Below are positions 6,571 through 14,598 of a stretch of DNA of 64,000 bases, one piece after another. The notes beneath the pieces were generated by a model. It searched no databases. It saw only the letters and a program-made list of their open reading frames with translations, and was not told where the DNA came from. Every line of letters begins with the position of its first letter. Position 1 is the first letter of the stretch. Made by a program: the position numbers and the translations under genes. The stretch comes from Halobacillus litoralis (GTDB lineage: Bacteria; Bacillota; Bacilli; Bacillales; Halobacillaceae), in assembly GCF_009856415.1 (NCBI RefSeq), contig NZ_WMEZ01000002.1, positions 744,001 to 808,000 on the forward strand. The letters are read 5' to 3'.

Positions 6571-8850
6571 TCATTTTATAATTCGATAATTTCCCCAATC
6601 ATCAGGTAGAAGCTGCAAATATTTGCGCGAAAGAAAGCGATCATCGACAAGCTGAATGGATCCGTGATCTTCTTCTGATCGAATCAACCGCCCCCCTGCC
6701 TGCAACACCTTGTTCATTCCAGGATAGACATAGGCATAATCATATCCGTTTCTCCCTTTTTGGTTAAAGTACTCTTTGATCAACTCCTTTTCAAAGCTTC
6801 TGGGAGCAAGCCCTATACCTACTACTGCCACACCGTTCAACCGATCCCCTCGAAGGTCTACACCCTCAGAAAATATCCCTCCCAGCACAGCGAAACCAAC
6901 AAGTCGGCCTCCTTCCTCGAATTGAGCAAGGAAGTCTTCTCTTCTTTCTTCATCCATCCCCCGCTCCTGCATAACCGCATCCACAGGAAAGACGTTTTTG
7001 AATTCACGATAGACCATTTCCATATAGTGATACGAAGGGAAAAAGAAAAGGTTATTCCCTTCGTGGAGTTCCACCTGATCATACAGTCGCTTGGTCAGTT
7101 CACCAACGGTCTTCTCCCTGCTCTTATACCTCGTCGATAAAGGAGTGATCATCACATCAATTTGCGATGAGTCGTACGGGGAAGGTAAATGTAAGATATA
7201 ATCGTCTTTCGTGCCCCCAAGCATCTCTTTATAATAAGCAAAGGGTGAAAGGGTCGCTGAAAAAAACACCCCTGACCTGAACGTTTTCGTCGTTTCCCTT
7301 AGAACGTGAGAAGGATCAAGACAAAACAGTTTCAATACGAAGTCTCCCTCTCTTGTACTCTCTCCCAACAAACGATAGTGTTCGTCCACATATTCGAGTA
7401 TTTTTAAAAACCTCTGAGACTGAAAATATACATCCACCAGCCGTTCAGATCTTTCCCCTTCCGTATTCTCCTGTAAAAGCGATTCTGCCTCGGACAAGAA
7501 GCGTTCCATATTTTCTTCCAATTCCCCTGGCACCTGTTCCAATTGGAGGAATTCCTCCGTAGGTGAATAAAAACGCTCTAAATCTTTACCAATCGCCTCA
7601 GCCACTTTGACTAAGTGATCTTCTTCCCCCTCCCATTCAGCCGCAACGCTTTCGTAGGATTGCTTGGTAATGGAGGCCGAATACATCTCGCGAGCACGCT
7701 CGACAAGGTTATGGCTTTCATCCACGAGCAGTGCTGTTTTTTTCTTCCGATCAGGCATCAGCCGCTTCAACGAAACCCGAGGGTCAAAGATATAATTGTA
7801 GTCACCGATAATCACGTCCGAAACATCTGTAAGGTCCAGTGAAAATTCAAAGGGGCAAACTTTATGTTTCCTTGCATAGGATTCAATAACCGGACGTGTC
7901 ATCTGTGTTTCATGGAGTAGAATATCGACAATTGCCCCATTGATTCGGTCATAGTAACCGTCAGCAAATTCACAGTAGTCCGGCTGGCATATCGTTTCTT
8001 CCTGGAAACAGATTTTATCTTTTGCTGTTAATGTAACCGAACGAAGCTTAAGTCCCATCTCCTGCATCTTCAGTAGAGCTTCTTCAGCTGTCGCTCTTGT
8101 AATCGTCTTTGCTGTTAAATAATAAATTCTTTCCAAACCTTCCAACTGTAACGCTTTAATCGCTGGAAAAAGGGTCGATATCGTCTTTCCAATCCCTGTC
8201 GGAGCTTGAGCGAACAGATTTCTTTTTTCCTCTATCGTGCGGTAAACACTTCCTGCTAGTTTCCGCTGACCGTCACGATAGCTTGGAAATGGAAAGTTCA
8301 AATCAGGGACTGTTTTTTCTTTTTGCTCTCGTATATGAAGGAGAATTCGCGCATAAGATGTGTATTCACTAACGGTTTCATGCATGAATTGATGCAATTC
8401 CTCGTATGTAAATGTACGTAAAATCCGCTTTTTTTCTTTTGTTCTTTTCTGAACATACGTCAACTGGACCTGAATTTTCTGAAGCTCTTCTTTTGCTGCA
8501 TAGATAAAGGCATACCCTTTGGCTTGAGCCCAGTAGAGAGGATAAGTGGTACCATCAATTTCATCAAGATCCCTTGAGGTAGATTTGATTTCATCAATCA
8601 CCGGTCCTTCTTCCGTGTCCAATAATCCATCACACCGCCCTTGGACCTTAAGGTTTACCCCTTCCTGATAAAACTCATATTCCAGAAATACTTCGGATTC
8701 GTCCTTTTCTTTATACTTCTTTTGAACTTCTTGATGGATGGCCGTTCCTTCCACAAGCGCTGTATTCGTTTGGAAACGTTCGTCAATACTCCCCGTCCTG
8801 TACACATAGGAGACAAGGTCTCGAACGGAAATCGTCATTTGTGTGTCCAT
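6571..8850 (-). CDS. Rad3/DinG-type helicase with N-terminal PD-(D/E)XK nuclease domain
   Basis: 759 residues. Residues 1-170 form a RecB-like nuclease domain with D74 (GRCDGLL) and E87-x-K89 (VIDEIKS), the metal-binding triad. The helicase follows: Walker A PTGIGKT ending at 223; four cysteines C281, C288, C293 and C332 spaced as in the iron-sulfur cluster of XPD/DinG; DEAH-box variant DESH (377-380); and the C-terminal helicase domain with QAGGRLIR near the end. It should unwind DNA 5' to 3' and probably process structured or damaged DNA. Monocistronic, convergent with the methyltransferase gene. The nuclease-helicase fusion is known in some Bacillaceae, but its biological role is not established. 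Confidence 0.88.
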   Translation of the reverse strand: MDTQMTISVRDLVSYVYRTGSIDERFQTNTALVEGTAIHQEVQKKYKEKDESEVFLEYEFYQEGVNLKVQGRCDGLLDTEEGPVIDEIKSTSRDLDEIDGTTYPLYWAQAKGYAFIYAAKEELQKIQVQLTYVQKRTKEKKRILRTFTYEELHQFMHETVSEYTSYARILLHIREQKEKTVPDLNFPFPSYRDGQRKLAGSVYRTIEEKRNLFAQAPTGIGKTISTLFPAIKALQLEGLERIYYLTAKTITRATAEEALLKMQEMGLKLRSVTLTAKDKICFQEETICQPDYCEFADGYYDRINGAIVDILLHETQMTRPVIESYARKHKVCPFEFSLDLTDVSDVIIGDYNYIFDPRVSLKRLMPDRKKKTALLVDESHNLVERAREMYSASITKQSYESVAAEWEGEEDHLVKVAEAIGKDLERFYSPTEEFLQLEQVPGELEENMERFLSEAESLLQENTEGERSERLVDVYFQSQRFLKILEYVDEHYRLLGESTREGDFVLKLFCLDPSHVLRETTKTFRSGVFFSATLSPFAYYKEMLGGTKDDYILHLPSPYDSSQIDVMITPLSTRYKSREKTVGELTKRLYDQVELHEGNNLFFFPSYHYMEMVYREFKNVFPVDAVMQERGMDEERREDFLAQFEEGGRLVGFAVLGGIFSEGVDLRGDRLNGVAVVGIGLAPRSFEKELIKEYFNQKGRNGYDYAYVYPGMNKVLQAGGRLIRSEEDHGSIQLVDDRFLSRKYLQLLPDDWGNYRIIK

Positions 8851-9022
8851 CGATTCCCCTCCTGCTTAGCGGTTTTATTTTCTTACCCTCATCTTCTTAC
8901 ACTCTTTTCCGTATGTCTATTGTATAGGACCATGATATAATTGTGGTTAAAACTTTTCATTTCCCATTAGATGGGAAGCACATATAATAGAAGTGAGATT
9001 ACCCTTCAGGAGGGATTCAGCC

Positions 9023-9949
9023 TTGAAAAAATGGAGATGGATGGCAGCCGTCGCACTCTCCTTCTTGATCGCCTTTTTCATCATAGCAGCCTTTATATAT
9101 ACCCCGGAAGAAGAACCGTCGACTGAATCGAAAGACTCACAGCAAACAGCGGAAACCATCCCCGATCAAGAAGAACAAATGGAAACCGAAGAACCCGAAG
9201 AGGTTGAACAGGAAAGTGAAGCAAAAGAAGGGAAGCTGAGTGAAGGATTACGCGAGGTCTTTACTAGTGTGATTGAAAGTGCCCGTGACGTGTTTATTAA
9301 GGACGACCTGAATATCGTAGCTATTGGCGACTCTTTGACCCAAGGTGTAGGAGATTCTACAGAAAATGGTGGATACATTGGGATCCTTGAGGAAACTTTC
9401 AATGCAAATCCGGATACAGAGACCCTCAATATAACAAACTACGGAAAACGAGGAAATCGGACAGACCAAATGCTGGAACGGATGGAAGATGAAGAAATTG
9501 CCGATTCCCTGCAAGAAGCAGACCTGATCCTGATTACCATCGGCGCTAACGATGTGATGAAAGTAGTGAAAAATAATTTTACAAGCTTGAATTATCAGGA
9601 CTTTGTCGAGGAACAGGAAGGTTATGAAAACCGAATACGTGATATTTTCAATCGGGTTCAGGAATTGAATCCTGATGCCCCTGTGTATCTACTGGGGCTC
9701 TATAATCCTTTTAACCAATACTTCACGAACATTCCCGAACTTGGAAAAATCATGGGAGATTGGAATGCCATCAGCCGGCGAGTCACCGATGACTACGAGC
9801 AGGCCACCTTCATCCCCATTAGAGACTTATTTGAAGGAAACGAAGAAGAGCTCCTTTGGGAAGAAGACCTTTTCCATCCCAATGAAAGAGGTTATAAAAA
9901 GATGGCGGAGCGCGTGTTACAATACATTAGAGAAGACATCGAACAATAA
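9023..9949 (+). CDS. ypmR: YpmR-like SGNH/GDSL hydrolase, membrane anchored
   Basis: 308 residues from a TTG start at 9023, chosen because AGGAGGG ends seven bases upstream; a GTG at 8993 lacks a site. Residues 4-25 are a membrane anchor or uncleaved signal, followed by a long Glu/Ser/Thr-rich linker of about 60 residues and the SGNH domain: block I IGDSLTQG (Ser nucleophile), block II with conserved Gly, block III IGANDVM (Asn), and block V DLFHPNERGY (Asp and His). It should act outside the membrane on a lipid or ester substrate. It forms a two-gene unit with ypmS, 17 bp downstream, as in B. subtilis. Confidence 0.85.
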   Translation: MKKWRWMAAVALSFLIAFFIIAAFIYTPEEEPSTESKDSQQTAETIPDQEEQMETEEPEEVEQESEAKEGKLSEGLREVFTSVIESARDVFIKDDLNIVAIGDSLTQGVGDSTENGGYIGILEETFNANPDTETLNITNYGKRGNRTDQMLERMEDEEIADSLQEADLILITIGANDVMKVVKNNFTSLNYQDFVEEQEGYENRIRDIFNRVQELNPDAPVYLLGLYNPFNQYFTNIPELGKIMGDWNAISRRVTDDYEQATFIPIRDLFEGNEEELLWEEDLFHPNERGYKKMAERVLQYIREDIEQ

Positions 9950-9966
9950 CAGGTGGAATGTATAAG

Positions 9967-10602
9967 ATGAAACGACTATTGTTAAATAATAAATGGAGAA
10001 CATCCTTTTGGCTTTTGGCTCTAATCAATGTAGGGGTTGTCATTTGGCTTGTCGCTTTAGTTTTCTTACCAAGCTCTTATACCATCGTTAATGTGGATCA
10101 GGAAAAAGAAAGCCCTGATGCAGAGTTCACCATCGTTTCTACAAAGGAGAATATGGAGCAACTCGCCAATGAATATCTTTCAGAGCTTTCAACCCAGACC
10201 GTTTTCGATTACTCGATCACCCTGGATCGAAATGTTACATTATCAGGGAACATCAAGGCCTTTGATCAGGTCATTCCTATTAATGTAGAATTACATCCTG
10301 AAGTGCAGAAAAATGGAGACCTTATTTTAAGACAAGAGAAAATCTCCTTAGGGAAACTTCCCCTCCCCAATAAAAAGGTATTGGAATTTGTAAAAGATAA
10401 CTATAACTTACCTGAATGGGTCATCGTAAATCCAAATGAAGAAAACATCTATGTTGCGGTCACTCAAATGGACACGGCAAGCAATTTCAATGTGAAAGTC
10501 GACCGGTTCAACTTGAACTCCAATCAGCTAGCATTCAAAATTGCTGTACCGAGCAACTCTTTCCAATTCGCACAACGAGTTGTAAATGAACATATAGAGT
10601 GA
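9967..10602 (+). CDS. ypmS: YpmS family membrane-anchored protein (DUF2140)
   Basis: 211 residues from the ATG at 9967; AGGTGG sits ten bases upstream, whereas the ATG at 9958 is one base from it. One membrane helix (about residues 12-34) with a short cytoplasmic start, then an extracytoplasmic domain of about 170 residues typical of YpmS/DUF2140. The function is unknown in the family. The constant pairing with the YpmR lipase suggests they act on the same envelope substrate. Confidence 0.8.
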   Translation: MKRLLLNNKWRTSFWLLALINVGVVIWLVALVFLPSSYTIVNVDQEKESPDAEFTIVSTKENMEQLANEYLSELSTQTVFDYSITLDRNVTLSGNIKAFDQVIPINVELHPEVQKNGDLILRQEKISLGKLPLPNKKVLEFVKDNYNLPEWVIVNPNEENIYVAVTQMDTASNFNVKVDRFNLNSNQLAFKIAVPSNSFQFAQRVVNEHIE

Positions 10603-10680
10603 CAAGCAAAGCAGATGAATGCCTTCATTCAACTATGATAAAATTGGACTACCATTCCCAATGATAAGGAAGTGACAGAT

Positions 10681-11610
10681 ATGCGCGTCGTTAACAATAT
10701 TGCCGATTTAATTGGAGATACACCATTAGTTAAATTGAATCGTCTAGCGCCAGAAGGCGGAGCCGATATTTATATGAAATTGGAAAAATACAATCCAAGT
10801 GGAAGTGTCAAAGACCGTGCTGCTTTCAACATGATGGAACAGGCGGAGAAGGATGGCCACCTTAAAAAAGGAGCAACGATCATCGAACCGACCAGCGGGA
10901 ACACAGGTATCGGAATTGCTATGAATGCTGCTGCAAGAGGATATAAAGCCATCCTTGTCATGCCAGATACAATGACTCAAGAACGGATTAACCTTTTGAA
11001 GGCTTACGGTGCCGAAATCGTTCTGACACCTGGAGATGAAAAAATGCCAGGGGCCATCGCCAAAGCGAAAGAACTGGTTGAGGAAATTGAAGGAAGCTTT
11101 ATGCCTATGCAATTTGAAAACATGGCCAACCCAGACGCCCACCGCCATACAACGGCCGCAGAAATTATAGAAGCTATGGATGAGCTCGGCAAACCTTTAT
11201 CTGCTTTTGTTTCTACTGCTGGAACAGGCGGTACCATAACAGGCACAGGTGAAGAGCTAAAAAAACGTTACGAAGATCTAACCATCCATGTAGCCGAACC
11301 CGCCGGCTCTCCTGTACTTTCCGGTGGAAAGCCTGGGAAGCATAAGCTTGTAGGGACGAGCCCAGGTTTTGTTCCTTCGATTTTGAATCAGGAAGTGTAC
11401 GACGAGATTTTCAAAGTGACAGATGAAGATGCCTATGACATCACTCGTAGGCTTGCTCGTGAAGAGGGCTTGCTGCTTGGAACTTCTTGCGGAGCTGCCT
11501 GCTGGGCAGCTATTCAGGTTGCCAAAAAGAAAAAGCCGGGTGAAGTGATCATATGTATCGCCCCCGACACCGGAGAGCGTTACCTCTCAGGAGACTTATT
11601 CCGCTACTAA
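10681..11610 (+). CDS. cysK: Cysteine synthase (O-acetylserine sulfhydrylase) family
   Basis: 309 residues from the ATG at 10681 with AAGGAAGTGA upstream. The PLP lysine is K44 in PSGSVKDR; the acetylserine-binding loop is TSGNTGIG and the phosphate-binding glycines are GTGGTITG. It converts O-acetylserine and sulfide to cysteine. Length and motifs match CysK, but the C-terminus (CIAPDTGERYLSG) and lack of a nearby CymR-type site leave open the B. subtilis YtkP-type paralogue. Followed by a strong terminator and then fold-back repeat A. Confidence 0.82.
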   Translation: MRVVNNIADLIGDTPLVKLNRLAPEGGADIYMKLEKYNPSGSVKDRAAFNMMEQAEKDGHLKKGATIIEPTSGNTGIGIAMNAAARGYKAILVMPDTMTQERINLLKAYGAEIVLTPGDEKMPGAIAKAKELVEEIEGSFMPMQFENMANPDAHRHTTAAEIIEAMDELGKPLSAFVSTAGTGGTITGTGEELKKRYEDLTIHVAEPAGSPVLSGGKPGKHKLVGTSPGFVPSILNQEVYDEIFKVTDEDAYDITRRLAREEGLLLGTSCGAACWAAIQVAKKKKPGEVIICIAPDTGERYLSGDLFRY

Positions 11611-11617
11611 AACAAGC

Positions 11618-11653
11618 AAAGCACTCAGAGCTCCAAACTCTGAGTGCTTTTTT
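11618..11653 (+). terminator. Terminator of cysteine synthase gene
   Basis: Stem AAAGCACTCAGAG / CTCTGAGTGCTTT with a seven-base loop and a T run. Confidence 0.9.
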
Positions 11654-11671
11654 ATATCCTTCTTCCACTAT

Positions 11672-12097
11672 AGCTCCCGATTGTGGAACACTCAGTTTCG
11701 AGATGTTTCCGGGGTTCGTTGCCTGGTTGAGCGTTAGGGTTGGCTGGGAAGCCACTCGCTTTCCTGCGGGGGAGCACCGAGCTTCCTCGGACTGCGTCCT
11801 GCGGGATCTCGCCTATCTCCTTTCTCCCACGGGAGTCTCGCAGCTTCCCAACCACCCCATTCCATGTAAGGGAGAAACGAACCCCTGTACCAAGTTGGAC
11901 TGTCTCCCCACTTATCCCACCGTTAGAAGTATGAAGCGCTCTGTATCAAGCCTTTACGTACTCTGGAGCGGTTTATACGATCCGCTTATTCAATCATAAA
12001 TACTGATTATTGCGGAAGTGGTTTCGAGAATCTTCCCCGCAGCCCCACCCACTCAACAAAAGTCTCGAAATCCAGTCTTCCACAATCCTGCCATTTA
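11672..12097 (+). repeat. Fold-back repeat element, copy A (right arm deleted)
   Basis: 426 bp, same orientation as copies D and E. The left end carries CTCAGTTTCGAGA and the right end its inverted partner with TCTCGAAA and CTTCCACAATCCTGCC. The left fold-back arm spans about 11737-11858, ending in a near-perfect inverted repeat (GGCTGGGAAGC / GCTTCCCAACC) with an apical GGAC-TGC-GTCC hairpin. The middle hairpin with CGCTCT is present. The right arm (about 115 bp in D and E) is missing: CTTCC is joined directly to CCGCAGCCCC, a deletion between short TTCC repeats. It fills the space between convergent cysteine synthase and TRIC genes. No supported coding sequence. Confidence 0.85.
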
Positions 12098-12119
12098 GCT
12101 TAAGAAAAGCTACAGTGAT

Positions 12120-12731
12120 TTACAGGCGGTATAGATCTCTGAAGCGTAAATGCCACCCAAGGTGGAAGGAAGCGACACGGCAGATGATGACGAGAAGGAA
12201 GATCATATAGGTCTGCCAGGCGCTTTCAATATCGATCCAACCTAATCCTATAAGGAGCCCTGCCATCAATGCCCACACAGCGTAAATTTCTTGGTGCATA
12301 ACCATAGGACGTCGCTGAGCGAGGACATCCCTTGTGACCCCTCCCCCTACGCCTGTCAGGATAGCTGCGAAGATAACCCCTCCAAGTGGAAAACCATTTT
12401 CTATAGCAAAAGACGCTCCTTGAAGAGCAAATGCAGATAAGCCAATGGCATCAGGGTATATGTTCCAACGGTCCCAGGTCATAACCCACGTCTTAGGGAA
12501 GAAATAGACAATGGCAATCGTACCGAGGGCTACATAAAAGAGATAGCCTTGTTCCCAAACATGGACCACCGGTACATCCAGGGCAATATTTCTGATGATC
12601 CCTCCCGCAAAGGGTGTCGCAATACCAAGAATAAATGTGCCAAATATATCATATCTTTCATTTAATGCTACAATCGCTCCACTAAAAGCAAACGCCGAAA
12701 CGGCTAGTATATTCAATATTTCCCATGTCAT
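12120..12731 (-). CDS. TRIC-type monovalent cation channel family protein
   Basis: 203 residues, seven hydrophobic segments in two repeated halves. Diagnostic motifs are FSGAIVA near the start of repeat one and GVGGGVTRDVL in repeat two (repeat one has the matching GGIIRNIAL). Prokaryotic TRIC (UPF0126, YvgT-type) proteins are trimeric potassium-permeable channels in the plasma membrane; the ion in this organism is not known. Monocistronic; its 3' end faces fold-back repeat A, with no classical terminator, so the repeat may serve as its transcript end. Confidence 0.88.
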   Translation of the reverse strand: MTWEILNILAVSAFAFSGAIVALNERYDIFGTFILGIATPFAGGIIRNIALDVPVVHVWEQGYLFYVALGTIAIVYFFPKTWVMTWDRWNIYPDAIGLSAFALQGASFAIENGFPLGGVIFAAILTGVGGGVTRDVLAQRRPMVMHQEIYAVWALMAGLLIGLGWIDIESAWQTYMIFLLVIICRVASFHLGWHLRFRDLYRL

Positions 12732-13031
12732 GGTCTACCTCCTCCCTGAAGATGCTTTTCTTTGTAATTCTTTCCGTTTATTTCAGACTGATTGATTATA
12801 ACAAATTCTCAGCAATTAAATAGGCGTTTTTTTATATTTTTGCTAGAATACTAATGCTAGAAAGAGAATAGACGAGAATACACCCATGCATGTTCCTTTT
12901 ATCACCTTTAATGGAAAGTATATTGATAAATTCAACAAAAATCCATAATATTGTAGCAATCTGCCACAAGGAATCGAGCTAAGAAAAACGAACTAATTAT
13001 TATGAAAACAGAAATCAGGATGTGGAAAAAT

Positions 13032-13568
13032 ATGAGAAGATGGCTAATTCAATTAAGAAAAGAACAACAATTAACACAACAAGATGTTGCAGCAGGAGCC
13101 CACATTGACCGGGCCTATTATGCTCAAATCGAAAACGGAACACGAAACCCAAGCATGACGGTCGCTTCTCGCATTGCTTCCTACCTTCATATTAATCCTT
13201 CACTCTTTTTTTCCGAACATTTGAGTGAACCTTTTGAAACAGCACTCACAGATTCCCCCATTACAATCGCCCATTGTGATCTTGAACATCGTTATACATG
13301 GCTCTTCAATAATCATCCTGACTTTACTATGAGTAAAGTCATTGGGAAAAGGGTGGATGAAATCTTTCAAAATGAAGCTACAGAGGAATTACTGAACATA
13401 AAGAAAGAAGTGGTGTTAGAAAAGAAACCAATAAGAAAAGTGGTATCATTCCCACTATCAGAAGGGTCCATCGACTATGATATATTTTGCAAGCCGATAT
13501 ATGATTCCAATGGCCATATCATAGGAACGGCAAGTGTTGCGATGGAAATGATGAAACCGCTCAAGTAG
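13032..13568 (+). CDS. XRE-family HTH regulator with C-terminal PAS domain
   Basis: 178 residues from the ATG at 13032; AGGATG precedes it, while the ATG at 13002 has no site. Residues 5-60 are a Cro/CI-type helix-turn-helix (LTQQDVAAGAHIDRAYYAQI) and about 75-175 read as a PAS fold (YTWLFNNHPDF, VIGKRVDEIF, then IIGTASVAMEMM at the end). PAS domains sense small molecules, redox or light; no cofactor residue is obvious. Its stop codon overlaps the ribosome site of a 48-codon Sda-like gene, so the two are co-translated. It may control sporulation timing with that partner; this is inference. Confidence 0.75.
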   Translation: MRRWLIQLRKEQQLTQQDVAAGAHIDRAYYAQIENGTRNPSMTVASRIASYLHINPSLFFSEHLSEPFETALTDSPITIAHCDLEHRYTWLFNNHPDFTMSKVIGKRVDEIFQNEATEELLNIKKEVVLEKKPIRKVVSFPLSEGSIDYDIFCKPIYDSNGHIIGTASVAMEMMKPLK

Positions 13569-13579
13569 GGGGCAAAAAT

Positions 13580-13726
13580 TTGATCATTGAACAGCTCTCT
13601 TCAAGATTATTAAAAGATACACTCTTAAGAGCTATAGACTTAAAGTTGGAAGACGACTTCATTTATCTTTTAAAAACGGAAATTTCAAAAAGGGAAAAGG
13701 AAGAGAAGATGATGGAAAAACTGTGA
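13580..13726 (+). CDS. sda: Sda-like sporulation kinase inhibitor peptide, 48 residues
   Basis: TTG start at 13580 with AGGGGG seven bases upstream, overlapping the previous stop. The protein begins MIIEQLSSRLLKDTLLRAI and continues into a second helix FIYLLKTEISKRE. The pattern LS..LL...L..A..L.L...FI.LL..EI..R is that of Sda, a helical hairpin that binds the DHp domain of sporulation kinases such as KinA and blocks autophosphorylation. Length (46-52 residues) and two-helix layout agree. It differs in having a charged Lys/Glu tail and in following an XRE-PAS regulator rather than being a solitary DnaA-controlled gene. Confidence 0.6.
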   Translation: MIIEQLSSRLLKDTLLRAIDLKLEDDFIYLLKTEISKREKEEKMMEKL

Positions 13727-13813
13727 CCTAATTCCTCACCATAAACCATAATGAAAACACTGAGATGTATGATTCAATGATCGTGGGGGTAAACCATGAT
13801 AGAGGTGATACAC

Positions 13814-14518
13814 ATGGACCGAAATCATTGGATTATGCATCAAGAATGGAATGACTTAGTTTTTATGCATTGGCCTGTTCCTGCAGAAATTTTGCGCCCT
13901 TTCATTCCATCTGCTTTTACTATTGACGAATATGACCATTCCGCCTGGATTGCCATCGTTCCCTTCCGCATGCAGAATATCCGCTTTCGTACCCTCCCCT
14001 CTCTCCCGTTTGGAAATCAATTCCTTGAATTGAATGTCCGAACATATGTTACGTTCAATGGTGAACCAGGGGTCTATTTCATCACTCTTGATGCCAACCA
14101 CCCCCTTGGTGTATTTTTAGCCCGCACGCTGTTTGGACTGCCATATGTACATGCAAAAATGAGAATGGACCAAACAGAATCAGGATATCAGTTTACGAGC
14201 AGGCGCATTCATGAAGGGTATCCTGCTTCTCATTTTCACGCAAGCTTTCATACGGTATCAGAACCAATACACGCTCAGCCAGGATCCCTCCTTTATTGGT
14301 TAACAGAGAGATATGCCTTGTGGGTGATGAAAGGCCGTTCTAAGATTTACAAAGGTCCTATTCTTCATAAGAACTGGAGGCTCCAAAAAGCGGAAGCCGA
14401 TATCCAAATCAACCAACTGGTGGATTTCCTTCCCCCTTCTATATTTGCAACAAAGCCTATCACTTATTTCTCAAAATCCCTGCATACTAGAATCTTCCCT
14501 TTTGAAAGAAAAGCCTGA
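13814..14518 (+). CDS. yqjF: YqjF family protein (DUF2071)
   Basis: 234 residues from the ATG at 13814 with AGAGGTGA five bases upstream; an ATG at 13796 behind a G-rich run would add six residues. Family features include MHWPVP near the start, the conserved FLELNVRTYV strand, and PGVYFITLDANHPL. DUF2071 proteins have an acetoacetate-decarboxylase-like fold, with no established reaction. It stands alone between the Sda-like gene and the MhqR-controlled dioxygenase and has no strong terminator after it. Confidence 0.78.
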   Translation: MDRNHWIMHQEWNDLVFMHWPVPAEILRPFIPSAFTIDEYDHSAWIAIVPFRMQNIRFRTLPSLPFGNQFLELNVRTYVTFNGEPGVYFITLDANHPLGVFLARTLFGLPYVHAKMRMDQTESGYQFTSRRIHEGYPASHFHASFHTVSEPIHAQPGSLLYWLTERYALWVMKGRSKIYKGPILHKNWRLQKAEADIQINQLVDFLPPSIFATKPITYFSKSLHTRIFPFERKA

Positions 14519-14528
14519 AACAGAAACT

Positions 14529-14577
14529 TTGACAGTTTTGAGTAAGAATTATATAATTATCTTGAATTCAAGATAAT
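14529..14577 (+). promoter_or_regulatory. Consensus promoter with MhqR-type operator
   Basis: TTGACA (14529-14534), 17-base spacer, TATAAT (14552-14557): a perfect sigma-A promoter. A perfect 22-bp palindrome, half-site ATTATCTTGAA and its inverse, covers 14556-14577 and overlaps the -10. It matches the MhqR box (ATCT-N8-AGAT with central AATT) placed upstream of mhq dioxygenase genes in B. subtilis. Confidence 0.85.
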
Positions 14578-14598
14578 CGAAAACAAGGAGGAATGACC

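Larger units (their letters stand above)
11611..12119. other. Gene-free stretch: terminator plus repeat A
   Basis: 509 bp between convergent genes, occupied by the cysteine synthase terminator and fold-back copy A. The open frames it contains lack ribosome sites and are shared with other copies only through the repeat DNA. Confidence 0.8.

Noticed and set aside
8890-8990. Two TATAAT boxes between helicase and ypmR-like genes
   Set aside because: Neither has a recognizable -35 at 16-18 bases, so I could not assign a promoter.
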